Below are positions 47,197 to 56,442 of a stretch of DNA of 64,000 bases, piece by piece; position 1 is the first letter of the stretch, and each line of letters opens with the position of its first letter. A program made the translations under genes and the position numbers. This DNA is from Rhodoferax koreense. Lineage in GTDB: Bacteria > Pseudomonadota > Gammaproteobacteria > Burkholderiales > Burkholderiaceae_C. The notes below the pieces were generated by a model, which did no database searches, was not told the DNA's origin, and saw only the letters and a list, made by a program, of their open reading frames with translations. The DNA lies in assembly GCF_001955695.1 (NCBI RefSeq), contig NZ_CP019236.1, positions 3,410,001 through 3,474,000 on the forward strand, written 5' to 3'.

Positions 47197-48204
47197 ATGA
47201 ACATTGTGATTCTCGACGACTATCAGGATGCGGTGCGCAAGCTGAACTGTGCCGCCAAGCTCGAACCCTATGCCGCCAAGGTCTACACCAACACCGTCAA
47301 GGGCCTGGGCCAGTTGTCGGTGAGGCTGAAAGACGCCGACATCATCGTGCTGATCCGCGAACGAACCCACCTGAACCGCCAACTCATCGAAAAGCTGCCC
47401 AAGCTGAAGATGATCTCGCAGACAGGCCGGCTCGGCCCGCATGTCGACGTGGGCGCCTGCACCGAGAAAGGCATCGCGGTGGCCGAAGGCGGCGGCTCGC
47501 CGATCGCACCGGCCGAACTCACCTGGGCGCTGATCATGGCCGCCACGCGCCGGCTGCCGCAATACATCGGCATGCTCAAACATGGCGCGTGGCAGCAGTC
47601 GGGCATGAAGGCCGGCTCGATGCCGCCCAACTTCGGCATTGGCACCGTGCTCAGGGGGCGCACCATCGGCATCTGGGGTTACGGCAAGATCGGCCAGATC
47701 ATCGCCGGTTATGCGAAGGCCTTCGGCATGAACGTCATGGTCTGGGGCCGGGAAGCCTCGCGGCAGAAGGCCTTGGCCGACGGGCTGGGCGTGGCCATGA
47801 GCCGCGAAGCATTCTTCGCCGAGGCCGATATCGTTTCATTGCACCTGCGGCTGAACGAGGAAACGCGTGGCATCGTCACGCTGGACGACCTGTCACGCAT
47901 GAAGCCGACCTCGCTGTTGGTCAACACCTCCCGCGCCGAACTCATCGAGCCCGACGCCTTGCTCGCCGGACTGAACCGTGGCCATCCCGGCATGGCTGCC
48001 GTCGACGTGTTCGAGAGCGAGCCGATCCTGCAGGGCCACGCATTGCTGCGGCTCGAGAACTGCATCTGCACACCGCACATCGGTTATGTGGAGCAGGACA
48101 GCTACGAGATGTATTTCAGCGCCGCGTTCGACAACGTGCTGAACTTCATCAAGGGCACGCCGGTGAATATCGTGAATCCGGGCTCGCTGCAGGTAAGGCG
48201 TTGA
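47197..48204 (+). CDS. D-2-hydroxyacid dehydrogenase family protein
   Basis: The 335-residue NAD(P)-dependent enzyme has the catalytic triad of the family: Arg in NTSRAELIE, Glu in FESEP and His in CTPHIGY. The Rossmann motif is GIWGYGKIGQIIAGYAKAFGM. Substrates in this family include phosphoglycerate, glyoxylate and other 2-oxoacids; this one cannot be assigned. The ATG at 47197 fits the family start NIVILDDYQD. Confidence 0.88.
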   Translation: MNIVILDDYQDAVRKLNCAAKLEPYAAKVYTNTVKGLGQLSVRLKDADIIVLIRERTHLNRQLIEKLPKLKMISQTGRLGPHVDVGACTEKGIAVAEGGGSPIAPAELTWALIMAATRRLPQYIGMLKHGAWQQSGMKAGSMPPNFGIGTVLRGRTIGIWGYGKIGQIIAGYAKAFGMNVMVWGREASRQKALADGLGVAMSREAFFAEADIVSLHLRLNEETRGIVTLDDLSRMKPTSLLVNTSRAELIEPDALLAGLNRGHPGMAAVDVFESEPILQGHALLRLENCICTPHIGYVEQDSYEMYFSAAFDNVLNFIKGTPVNIVNPGSLQVRR

Positions 48205-48222
48205 ACAGCTCGTGAACATCCG

Positions 48223-48243
48223 GAGGCGGAAAACTTCCGCCTC
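48223..48243. terminator. Convergent terminator-like hairpin
   Basis: Perfect 9-bp inverted repeat GAGGCGGAA/TTCCGCCTC with a 3-base loop, between two convergent genes. There is no clear T run, so termination efficiency is uncertain. Confidence 0.55.
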
Positions 48244-48246
48244 GGC

Positions 48247-50655
48247 TCACTTCGATTTGGGCGAGATCTTGGCTTCGATGCTCGGATCGAACAGGTCGAA
48301 CTCGATCAGATTGCTGTCCAGGCCAGTCGACGGCGGGAAGCCGGGAGGGACATCTGCCGGCGCGGGCGACCCGGCTGGCGGGCTCGGTGGAAAAGATTCG
48401 GGCAAGTCCAACATCGGCAGCGGCGGTGCACTCACATCGTGCGAATGTCCCATCACCTGCAGCTCCGAATTCGAGAAATCCAGATTCAGGTCCAAGTCCA
48501 GGTCGAGATCCAGCGGCTGTTTGTAGGAAGGAATATCCACCCCCGACGCGGGCTGCACCGGCGGCATGCTGGTGTCCGCCATCAGCAGCATCGGCTGCGT
48601 CGGCGAATCACCGACCGAGGGCTCGGGGGACACTGGCTCGTCGAGAAGCAGGGCCGACAGCGAGTTCTCGAAGGAAGGCGGTGGCGGCCTGGAGACCGGT
48701 GGATGAGCGACCATGCTGGCGGCGAGCGCGGCATTGGTTGCATCTGCCGCATTCAACGGCACTGCGGGAGCCGTCGCCGCCAGCGGCGCCTCGCGCGTCA
48801 CCCTGCCAAGGGGAATGTCGACGGAGGACGTGCCGCTGCGCCGCACCATGGTCTTGGCGATCGCGTACAGCAGCAGGAATTCGCGGTAGGCCGCAAGGTC
48901 GTAGGCCGGGCCGGACGACGCACCTGGCGCGCGGTACAGGTTGGACTCGATGACGTCCAGCACCTGCGGCGTACCCCAGTTGTTTTCGATGGCCAGCAGG
49001 GCCGAGGGATAGTCCTCCAGGCCGCGCCCTTCGTCGTTGAACGAGGCGAACGGCGGCACATTGCCATTGAAGATGCGATTGAAGTCGTCACGCAGGTGGT
49101 TGTAGTCGTCCTGCCGGCTCAGCGTGTGATAGATCTTCAGCAGTTCCAGATAGGCCAGCGGGCTGACCTCGATGTTCTCGTCGATGTTCTTCTTCAGAAC
49201 GTCGATGGCCTGGTCGTACTGGCCGAGCGAGACGAAGAAGTCGGCATGCTGCTGAACGTCGAAAAAATCTTCCGGCGAAAGGCCACGCGCAGCATGGCCC
49301 GCCGCCGGGGCCCCAAGGCTGGCCGAAGCCGCTGGTCGGACCTGCGGCAAGGTGATGGTGTTGAGCTTCTTCAGGTCCTGGAACAACGATTCGTCGATCT
49401 CCGGATCCGCCACCTTTGCCGCGGGTACCGCCGGGGCGAGTGGCGCCGGCCGCGTGGGGTTGCGGGTAGCCGCGGTGTATTCGGGCTCCAGCGGCGCCTG
49501 GCGCGAGTTCACGGTGCCGGCCTGAACGGCGAGCGCGGCAGCATCGGCTGCAGCCACCTGGGGATCGTTCTGACGCGACCAGTCGGCCACCAGGGCCACG
49601 CTCTTGCGTGCCCGGTTCCAGAAAAAGGCCGCGGCCAGCAAGGCGGCGAACAACAGGGCCAGCAGCAGATAGACGATGTTGCTGTCGTAGCGGTTGGCTT
49701 CGAGCCGCTCGAGGCGCAAGCGGAAGTCTTCTTCGTTTTTGGCCAGCTGTGCTTTCAGCGCCTTGCCCTCGGCCTCGAGCGCCTGCAGGCGCAACCGGTC
49801 TTTCTCGTCCTGCGGATTCTCAGCCGGCAACTGGTTCAGCGAACGCCATGCCGCGGTGGCTTCGGCGCGTTGCTGGGCATTGTCGGTCGGCGCGCTCAGG
49901 AGTTCGGATGACGACTTGAGCGGCACCAACCGGTCTTCCGCGACGGTGGCCGCATCCAGCCGCAGCCGCGGACGACTTTGCGCAGCCTCGCTTGCAGATG
50001 CCTGGGCCGTGCGCGCCGTCTGTTGTTGTTCACGGGCGCGCACCGGAGCTGCCGCCGGTGGGCGAGTTGCCACCGCGGCTGCGGGTCGCGGTGGACGCGG
50101 CGCGACCACCGCGCGCGGAACCGGTGCCGGGGCCACACGAATTGGCGCTGGCGCTGGTGCAGCGCTGGCGCCTGGTGCAGAAGCAATACCCGCTGGCGCG
50201 TCCTGGGGCACTGGGGCCGCACTCGAAGAACCCGTCGTGACCGCCGACGGAATCACCGTCGGCACCGCACTGGAGCGCGTCTCGACGGGAAAATCCGTGA
50301 GGAAGTCGTACCGGCGCGAGGCGGTCTGCCCGCAGGTCGAACGTAGTGTGACGCTCAGCACCGGTTCGTCAACGATCGCCGACGAGCGGATGCGCACCAC
50401 CGCGCCGAGCGCCGGCGTGACGTTCTGCACCGTCACCTGCACGCGATTGCCATCGACCCGGCTGTCGGCATGAAACACTTCGGCATCGAAACACTGGCCC
50501 ACGGCGTCGTCCGCCTGATCGAGCCGCACGTCGACCAACAGGTCCAACGGCTGCCCCAGAACCACCGCACCACGGGCACGTCCCAGAGACAGCGCGGAGC
50601 TGCCAAACGCGGCAACCAGCAAGGTGGATCCGAGGAGGGTATTTCGTAGTTTCAC
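48247..50655 (-). CDS. FimV-like membrane protein
   Basis: The 802-residue protein starts with a signal peptide and the FimV N-terminal motif ALSLGRARGAVVLGQPLDL, followed by a periplasmic beta domain, a long Ala/Pro/Arg-rich disordered region, a coiled-coil segment (residues about 300-340), a membrane helix near 343-365 and a cytoplasmic part with TPR-like helices (DFFDVQQHADFFVSLGQYDQAIDVL). FimV-like proteins organise cell poles, pili and secretion. A LysM motif is not evident. The C-terminal conserved FimV end is not clear, so the name is by similarity only. Confidence 0.8.
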   Translation of the reverse strand: MKLRNTLLGSTLLVAAFGSSALSLGRARGAVVLGQPLDLLVDVRLDQADDAVGQCFDAEVFHADSRVDGNRVQVTVQNVTPALGAVVRIRSSAIVDEPVLSVTLRSTCGQTASRRYDFLTDFPVETRSSAVPTVIPSAVTTGSSSAAPVPQDAPAGIASAPGASAAPAPAPIRVAPAPVPRAVVAPRPPRPAAAVATRPPAAAPVRAREQQQTARTAQASASEAAQSRPRLRLDAATVAEDRLVPLKSSSELLSAPTDNAQQRAEATAAWRSLNQLPAENPQDEKDRLRLQALEAEGKALKAQLAKNEEDFRLRLERLEANRYDSNIVYLLLALLFAALLAAAFFWNRARKSVALVADWSRQNDPQVAAADAAALAVQAGTVNSRQAPLEPEYTAATRNPTRPAPLAPAVPAAKVADPEIDESLFQDLKKLNTITLPQVRPAASASLGAPAAGHAARGLSPEDFFDVQQHADFFVSLGQYDQAIDVLKKNIDENIEVSPLAYLELLKIYHTLSRQDDYNHLRDDFNRIFNGNVPPFASFNDEGRGLEDYPSALLAIENNWGTPQVLDVIESNLYRAPGASSGPAYDLAAYREFLLLYAIAKTMVRRSGTSSVDIPLGRVTREAPLAATAPAVPLNAADATNAALAASMVAHPPVSRPPPPSFENSLSALLLDEPVSPEPSVGDSPTQPMLLMADTSMPPVQPASGVDIPSYKQPLDLDLDLDLNLDFSNSELQVMGHSHDVSAPPLPMLDLPESFPPSPPAGSPAPADVPPGFPPSTGLDSNLIEFDLFDPSIEAKISPKSK

Positions 50656-50727
50656 TGCAATTTTTTACAAATTTTTATAGATCCGATCACACCATACCAT
50701 CAGAAACAGGAAGTGATAATTCGCGCC

Positions 50728-52248
50728 ATGAAAATTATGTATCCAGTCCTCGGAATCGTTGGCGCGGGGGCCATGGGCCGCGGCATTGCGCAAATTGCAG
50801 CACAAGCTGGGAGCACGGTCAAACTCTTCGACATGCAGGCGGACGCGGTGACAACAGCGCGCAACACTGTGTTTGCGCAATGGGACAAATTGGCAGAGAA
50901 AGGCCGGCTCAGTGCGGAGCAAGTCGGCGCGGCCAAGGCCAACCTCCAGTCCGCCACGAGCCTTGCCGATCTGGCCGATTGCCAACTCGTGGTCGAAGCG
51001 GTCGTGGAACGGCTCGATGTGAAGCAGGCCCTGTTCGCCGAGCTCGAGGACATCGTGGCCAGCACGGCCGTGCTGGCCACCAATACCTCTTCTCTCTCGG
51101 TCACGGCGATCGCCGCCAAGCTCAAGCGGCCGCAGCAGTTCGCGGGTTTCCATTTCTTCAATCCGGTGCCGCTGATGAAGGTGGTGGAAGTGATCGCCGG
51201 CCTCAAGACCGCGCCCGCCGTCAGCGCCGACCTGGCCACCTACGCGAAGCAGATGGGCCACACGCCGGTCCAGGCCCAGGACACGCCGGGCTTCATCGTC
51301 AACCACGCGGGCCGCGGCTACGGCACCGAGGCGCTGCGCATTGTCGGGGAAAACGTGGCCGACTTCGCCACCATCGACCGCATCCTGAAGGACCAGATCG
51401 GCTTCAAGCTCGGCCCGTTCGAACTCATGGACCTCACCGCGCTCGACGTGTCGCATCCGGTGATGGAGTCGGTGTACCGCCAGTATTACGAGGAGCCGCG
51501 TTACCGCCCGAGCGTGATCACGGCGCAACGCCTGGCCGGCGGCATGCTGGGCAAGAAGGTCGGCGAAGGCTTCTATCGGTATGCCGATGGCGTGGCGCAG
51601 ATGCCGGCCGAGCCGCCCGTGCCCACGGTGGCCGAGTTGCCGCCGGTATGGGTGTCGCCGCGGGCGAGCCGTCGGGCCGAACTGCTGCAGCTCCTGAAAG
51701 ACCTGGGTGCGAAGATCGAAACCGGCAGCGCGCCCTCCCCCGCCGCGCTGACCTTGGTGGCGCCGCTGGGCTTCGACGTGACCACGGTGGCGGTGGTGGA
51801 GCGGCTCGATCCCGCGCGCACCGTGGGCATCGACATGCTGGTCGAGGACGCGGCCACCAAGCGCCGCGTGTTGGCCACCAACCCGGCGACCCGCATCGAC
51901 ATGCGCGACGCGGCGCATGCGCTGTTCGCGCGCGACGGCAAGCCGGTCAGCGTGATCCGCGACAGCGGCGGCTTCGTGAGCCAGCGCGTGGTCGCCACCA
52001 TCGTCAACATCGCGGCCGACATGTGCCAGCAGGGCATCTGCTCGCCCGAAGATCTCGAAACGGCCGTCACGCTCGGCCTTGGATATCCGCTGGGCCCGCT
52101 GGCCATGGGCGACCGCTACGGCCCGACGAACGTCCTGGAAGTGCTGTTCAACCTGCAAACCGTGTATGGTGACCCCCGCTACCGTCCCAGCCCCTGGCTG
52201 CGCCGCCGCGGCGCCATCGGCCTAAGCCTGCGCCACGAGGAAAAATAG
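50728..52248 (+). CDS. 3-hydroxyacyl-CoA dehydrogenase (PaaH-like)
   Basis: The 506-residue NAD-dependent enzyme oxidises 3-hydroxyacyl-CoA. GIVGAGAMGRGIAQIAAQAG is the NAD-binding loop, GFHFFNPVPLMKVVEV carries the catalytic His, and DTPGFIVNH the C-terminal domain motif. The long second C-terminal domain (GYPLGPLAMGDRYG) is as in PaaH/PaaC-type proteins. The ATG at 50728 was chosen; an ATG nine bases later is possible. It starts the fatty-acyl-CoA cluster and is followed 34 bp later by an enoyl-CoA hydratase. Confidence 0.88.
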   Translation: MKIMYPVLGIVGAGAMGRGIAQIAAQAGSTVKLFDMQADAVTTARNTVFAQWDKLAEKGRLSAEQVGAAKANLQSATSLADLADCQLVVEAVVERLDVKQALFAELEDIVASTAVLATNTSSLSVTAIAAKLKRPQQFAGFHFFNPVPLMKVVEVIAGLKTAPAVSADLATYAKQMGHTPVQAQDTPGFIVNHAGRGYGTEALRIVGENVADFATIDRILKDQIGFKLGPFELMDLTALDVSHPVMESVYRQYYEEPRYRPSVITAQRLAGGMLGKKVGEGFYRYADGVAQMPAEPPVPTVAELPPVWVSPRASRRAELLQLLKDLGAKIETGSAPSPAALTLVAPLGFDVTTVAVVERLDPARTVGIDMLVEDAATKRRVLATNPATRIDMRDAAHALFARDGKPVSVIRDSGGFVSQRVVATIVNIAADMCQQGICSPEDLETAVTLGLGYPLGPLAMGDRYGPTNVLEVLFNLQTVYGDPRYRPSPWLRRRGAIGLSLRHEEK

Positions 52249-52282
52249 CCAGGGCTTCCCGTTCCTGCCACCACGGATTTCC

Positions 52283-53062
52283 ATGCCCGCCGAACTCAAA
52301 AGTATCAGCCATGGCCAGACCATGGTGCTGACCCTCAGCAATCCGGAGCATCGCAACGCCCTCGGCCCTGAAATCTACGCGGCTGGCGTGGAGGCGCTGA
52401 GCGTGGCTGAATCCAGCCCCGATGTGCGCAGCGTGGTCATTACCGGCGAGGGCAGCACCTTCTGCGCCGGCGGCAACCTGCTGCGATTGAAGGAAAGCCG
52501 CGCGCTGTCGCCACAGGTCCCGGCGCAGAGTGTGGAGAGCCTGCACAACTGGATCGAAGCCATCCGCACCTTTCCCAAACCGGTGATCGCCGCGGTCGAG
52601 GGCGCCGCCGCAGGTGCCGGGTTTTCGCTGGCGCTGGCCTGCGACCTGGTCGTCGCGGCGCGCAACGCGGTCTTCGTCATGGCCTACAGCAACGTCGCGC
52701 TCTCACCAGACGGCGGTGCGAGCTGGAGTCTGTCGCGGGCATTGCCGCGCCAGCTGGCGGCCGAACTGCTGCTGCTCGGCGAACGCATGCCGCCCGAGCG
52801 CCTGCACTCGCTCGGGCTGGTCAATCGCCTGGTCGATGCCGGACAGGCACTGGCGGAAGCGCTGGCGCTGGCCGAGCGGCTCAACGCCCGCGCGCCGAAT
52901 GCGTTGGCCAGCATCAAGGAACTGGTCAACGACGCACCCGGGAACACGCTCACGCAGCAACTGGCCAGCGAGCGAGACCATTTCGTGAAGAACCTCTTCC
53001 ATGCCAACGCCGGCATTGGCATCGACGCGTTCCTGAACAAGCAGACCCCAGGCTACCACTGA
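52283..53062 (+). CDS. Enoyl-CoA hydratase/isomerase family protein
   Basis: The 259-residue crotonase-fold protein has VVITGEGSTFCAGGNL and the oxyanion-hole loop AAVEGAAAGAGFSLALACDLVVA, with SNVALSPDGGASWSLSRALPRQLAAELLLLGERM for the active-site part. The second catalytic Glu of typical hydratases is replaced by Asp in SPDGG, so isomerase or lyase activity is also possible. It follows the 3-hydroxyacyl-CoA dehydrogenase and probably acts in the same pathway. Confidence 0.85.
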   Translation: MPAELKSISHGQTMVLTLSNPEHRNALGPEIYAAGVEALSVAESSPDVRSVVITGEGSTFCAGGNLLRLKESRALSPQVPAQSVESLHNWIEAIRTFPKPVIAAVEGAAAGAGFSLALACDLVVAARNAVFVMAYSNVALSPDGGASWSLSRALPRQLAAELLLLGERMPPERLHSLGLVNRLVDAGQALAEALALAERLNARAPNALASIKELVNDAPGNTLTQQLASERDHFVKNLFHANAGIGIDAFLNKQTPGYH

Positions 53063-53164
53063 GGCCATCGGCCCCGCCCCAGACGCTCAGGTGACAACCC
53101 TGAGCCATCGGCGTCGTCCCGCGCGTGACAATCGCGCTTTCAGCAGTCACTCAGAAGACAGTCC

Positions 53165-53887
53165 ATGGACGAACCGATTCTTACCATCGAAGAGCGCGCG
53201 GCGATCAACGCAGGGCGTTGGTTTTCCACCCTTTCACCTTCTCTTCGACACGACATTCTTCGATGCGCCTACGTCAAACGCTACAAGGACGCGGAACTCA
53301 TCGCCGTCCGTGGCGAACCGCCCGAGGAATGGATCGCCTGCGCACTGGGCGCGGTGCGCGTCAGCTCGACCTCGGTGTCGGGCAAACAGATCACGCTGAC
53401 CTATGTGGAGCCGGGCATCTGGTTCGGCGACGTGGCGATCTTCGACGGCGACCGTCGCACCCACGACGCCTATGCGCATGGCGATACCACCATCGTGTGT
53501 GTGGCCAAGGCCGACTTCAAGAAGATCCTCGCCACGCACACCGAACTCTACGAGGCGCTGCTGCGGCTTTCCGCGCGTCGCATCCGCCAGTTGTTCGGCC
53601 TCGTGGAAGACCTCAACACCTTGCCGCTGCGGGCGCGCCTGGCCAAGCAATTGATCCACCTGGTGCGCAGTTACGGCGTGCAGAGCCTGGCCAACGCGGG
53701 CGAGGTGCGCATCAGCCTGCAGCTTGCGCAGGAGGAACTTGCGCAACTGCTCGGCGCCTCGCGCCAGCGCGTGAACCAGGAACTCAAGGCGATGGAGCGC
53801 GACGAGGTCATCCGCATCGAACCTGCCGGCCTCACCGTACGCAACCGCGACGCGCTGATGCGCATCGTCGACGCCGACAACAACTGA
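53165..53887 (+). CDS. Crp/Fnr-family transcriptional regulator
   Basis: The 240-residue protein has a cyclic-nucleotide-binding-like beta barrel (ELIAVRGEPPEEW, GIWFGDVAIFDGD) and a C-terminal winged helix (LAQEELAQLLGASRQRVNQELKAME). The Fnr cysteine cluster is absent. It is located within the acyl-CoA gene cluster, all on the + strand, and is a candidate regulator of it. The effector is unknown. Confidence 0.88.
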   Translation: MDEPILTIEERAAINAGRWFSTLSPSLRHDILRCAYVKRYKDAELIAVRGEPPEEWIACALGAVRVSSTSVSGKQITLTYVEPGIWFGDVAIFDGDRRTHDAYAHGDTTIVCVAKADFKKILATHTELYEALLRLSARRIRQLFGLVEDLNTLPLRARLAKQLIHLVRSYGVQSLANAGEVRISLQLAQEELAQLLGASRQRVNQELKAMERDEVIRIEPAGLTVRNRDALMRIVDADNN

Positions 53888-53933
53888 AGGCCGTCGGCGG
53901 CGTGGCCTTCAACCTCATCCGGGAAGCATCCAC

Positions 53934-55019
53934 ATGACCGATTTCCAGCACTTCGTCGGCACCCGCGCCGTCACCGGCGCCCAGGCCTTCGACGAGGACG
54001 TGCTCGCCGCCTGGCTGGCCGACCATCTGCCCGGCTTCGCCGGCCCGCTCAAGGTGGAAATCTTCAAGGGCGGCCAGTCCAATCCGACCTACAAGCTGGT
54101 CACACCCGCGCAGAGTTACGTGATGCGCGCCAAGCCCGGCCCGAAGGCCAAGCTGCTGCCTTCCGCCCATGCGGTGGAACGCGAATTCGCCGTGATGCGC
54201 GGCCTGCATGGCACCGACGTGCCGGTGCCCCAGATGCTCTGCCTGTGCGAGGACGAATCCGTGATCGGCCGGGCCTTCTACGTGATGGAATTCATGCAGG
54301 GCCGGGTGTTGTGGGACCAGGCGCTGCCCGGCATGGCGCCGGCCGAGCGCAGCGCCATCTACGACGAGATGAACCGTGTGATCGCCGCTTTGCACAAGGT
54401 CGACTACGCGGCGCGCGGCCTGGGCGACTACGGCAAACCCGGCAACTACTTCGAGCGACAGATCGGCCGCTGGAGCAAGCAATACCTTGCCTCGATCACC
54501 CAGCCGATCCCGGCGATGGACCAGCTCATGGCCTGGCTGCCCGAACACATGCCGGCCAGCGCACGCGACGACAGCAAGACCAGCATCGTGCACGGCGACT
54601 TCCGGCTCGACAACCTGATGTTCCACCCGACCGAGCCGCGGGTGCTGGCCGTGCTCGACTGGGAGCTTTCCACGCTCGGCCATCCGCTGGCCGACTTCAG
54701 CTACCACTGCATGGCCTGGCACATCACGCCGGGCATGTTCCGCGGCATCGGCGGGCTCGACCTCCAGCGCCTGGGCATTCCTGCCGAGGCCGACTACATG
54801 CGCCGGTATTGCGAACGCACCGGCCTCGCCGATTTCGACGCCTTGCAGGCGGACTGGAACTTCTACATGGCCTACAACATGTTCCGCCTGGCCGCCATCC
54901 TTCAGGGCATTGCCAAACGCGCGGAAGCCGGTACGGCCTCCAGCGCGCAGGCCGTGGCCTCGGGCGCCGGCGCACGGCCGCTGGCCGAAATGGCATGGCA
55001 GTTCGCCCAAAAAGCCTGA
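53934..55019 (+). CDS. Phosphotransferase family protein (ACAD10/11-type N-terminal kinase)
   Basis: The 361-residue protein has an aminoglycoside phosphotransferase-like kinase fold: GGQSNPTYKL, VMRAKPGPKAKLLPSAHAVEREF, VHGDFRLDNLMFH (catalytic Asp) and AVLDWELSTLGHPLAD (Mg-binding). In animals the same domain is fused to an acyl-CoA dehydrogenase that handles 4-hydroxy acids after phosphorylation. Here the acyl-CoA dehydrogenase is the next gene. The likely substrate is a hydroxyacyl-CoA, by analogy. Confidence 0.85.
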   Translation: MTDFQHFVGTRAVTGAQAFDEDVLAAWLADHLPGFAGPLKVEIFKGGQSNPTYKLVTPAQSYVMRAKPGPKAKLLPSAHAVEREFAVMRGLHGTDVPVPQMLCLCEDESVIGRAFYVMEFMQGRVLWDQALPGMAPAERSAIYDEMNRVIAALHKVDYAARGLGDYGKPGNYFERQIGRWSKQYLASITQPIPAMDQLMAWLPEHMPASARDDSKTSIVHGDFRLDNLMFHPTEPRVLAVLDWELSTLGHPLADFSYHCMAWHITPGMFRGIGGLDLQRLGIPAEADYMRRYCERTGLADFDALQADWNFYMAYNMFRLAAILQGIAKRAEAGTASSAQAVASGAGARPLAEMAWQFAQKA

Positions 55020-55067
55020 TCCGGGCGCACCGGCCTATCAACCAGCAATCCACTTCCGGAGAAACAG

Positions 55068-56303
55068 ATGGACTTCGACTATTCCCCCAAGACCAAGGAA
55101 CTGCAGGCACGCCTGCTGCGGTTCATGGACGAGCATGTCTATCCGGCCGAGCCGAAATTCACCGCCGAACTGCAGGCCAACACCGCCGCCGGCCAACGCT
55201 GGACGCCACTGCAGACCATTGAGGGCCTGAAGGCCAAGGCACGCGACGCCGGGCTGTGGAACTTGTGGCTGCCCGTGGACAGCGCGGCCGTGGCCGGCTT
55301 CGATGGTGCGGGGCTGACGAACCAGGAATACGCACCGTTGGCCGAAATCATGGGCCGCGTGCCGTGGGCCCCCGAAGTCTTCAACTGCTCCGCCCCCGAC
55401 ACCGGCAACATGGAAACCATCGCGCGGTACGGCTCGGAGGACAACAAGCAGCGCTGGCTCAAGCCGCTGCTCGAGGGCCGAATCCGCTCGGCCTTCGCCA
55501 TGACGGAGCCCGACGTGGCCTCGAGCGACGCCACCAACATTGCAACGCGCATCGAGCGCGATGGCGACGACTACGTGGTCAACGGTCGCAAGTGGTGGAT
55601 CTCGGGCGCCGGTGATCCACGCTGCGCGATCTACATCACCATGGGCAAGACCGACCCGGATGCGCCGCGGCACTCACAGCAGAGCATGATCCTGATTCCG
55701 GCCGACACACCCGGCCTGAAGGTGATCCGACCGCTGTCGGTCATCGGCTACGACGATGCGCCGCACGGCCATATGGAGATGACTTTCGACAACGTGCGCG
55801 TGCCAGCGTCCAACATCCTCCTGGGCGAGGGACGGGGTTTCGAAATCGCCCAGGGTCGCCTCGGCCCCGGACGGGTGCACCATTGCATGCGGCTGATCGG
55901 GCTGGCCGAACGGGCGCTGGAACTGATGTGCAGGCGCAGTTCGTCGCGCGTGGCGTTCGGCAAGCCTGTGTCGGCCCAGACAGTGACGCAGGAACGCATC
56001 GCCGAGGCGCGCTGCAAGATCGACATGGCACGGCTGCTCACCTTGAAGACCGCCTGGCTGATGGACGTGGCCGGCAACAAGGTGGCCAAGAACGACATCG
56101 CCATGATCAAGGTGGTGGCGCCCAGCATGGCCTGCCAGGTGATCGACTGGGCCATGCAGGCGCATGGCGGGGGCGGCATGTGCGACGACTTCCCGCTGGC
56201 TTACGCCTATGCCCATGCACGAACGCTGCGTTTCGCTGACGGCCCGGACGAAGTGCACCGCAACGCCATCGCGAAAAACGAACTGGGCAAGTACGCCGGC
56301 TGA
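55068..56303 (+). CDS. Acyl-CoA dehydrogenase (ACAD11-like)
   Basis: The 411-residue FAD enzyme shows [17 protein letters not shown] (FAD and substrate loop), [49 protein letters not shown] and [15 protein letters not shown], then [21 protein letters not shown] at the end. This pattern is typical of ACAD10/11-type enzymes. It follows the phosphotransferase by 48 bp. The two probably act together on phosphorylated hydroxyacyl-CoA. Confidence 0.92.
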   Translation: MDFDYSPKTKELQARLLRFMDEHVYPAEPKFTAELQANTAAGQRWTPLQTIEGLKAKARDAGLWNLWLPVDSAAVAGFDGAGLTNQEYAPLAEIMGRVPWAPEVFNCSAPDTGNMETIARYGSEDNKQRWLKPLLEGRIRSAFAMTEPDVASSDATNIATRIERDGDDYVVNGRKWWISGAGDPRCAIYITMGKTDPDAPRHSQQSMILIPADTPGLKVIRPLSVIGYDDAPHGHMEMTFDNVRVPASNILLGEGRGFEIAQGRLGPGRVHHCMRLIGLAERALELMCRRSSSRVAFGKPVSAQTVTQERIAEARCKIDMARLLTLKTAWLMDVAGNKVAKNDIAMIKVVAPSMACQVIDWAMQAHGGGGMCDDFPLAYAYAHARTLRFADGPDEVHRNAIAKNELGKYAG

Positions 56304-56342
56304 GCCGCCGACGTCAATGCCCGTTGACTGGGTGGGCCACCG

Positions 56343-56357
56343 GCCGGCCTGGCCGGC
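56343..56357 (+). terminator. Possible hairpin after the acyl-CoA dehydrogenase gene
   Basis: GCCGGCC-T-GGCCGGC is a perfect 15-bp palindrome 40 bp after the stop codon. No T run follows, so this is a weak terminator candidate. Confidence 0.3.
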
Positions 56358-56377
56358 GAAAAGATGCGATTTCGCCT

Positions 56378-56426
56378 AGAGTCGAGGCTTGCGAAGCCTG
56401 GCCGTTGCGGCCAGGAAAGCGACTCT
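56378..56426 (+). ncRNA. Potential three-way-junction RNA leader before the GST-like gene
   Basis: The leader can fold into a closing 7-bp stem (AGAGTCG 56378-56384 with CGACTCT 56420-56426), enclosing a 6-bp hairpin (AGGCTT-GCG-AAGCCT) and a 5-bp hairpin (GGCCG-TTG-CGGCC) with no linkers between them and a 7-base AGGAAAG joining strand. Four bases of the closing stem (ACTC, 56422-56425) can alternatively pair with GAGT (56433-56436) next to the start codon. It matches no riboswitch class known to me. Confidence 0.4.
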
Positions 56427-56442
56427 CATCGCGAGTGAATCC

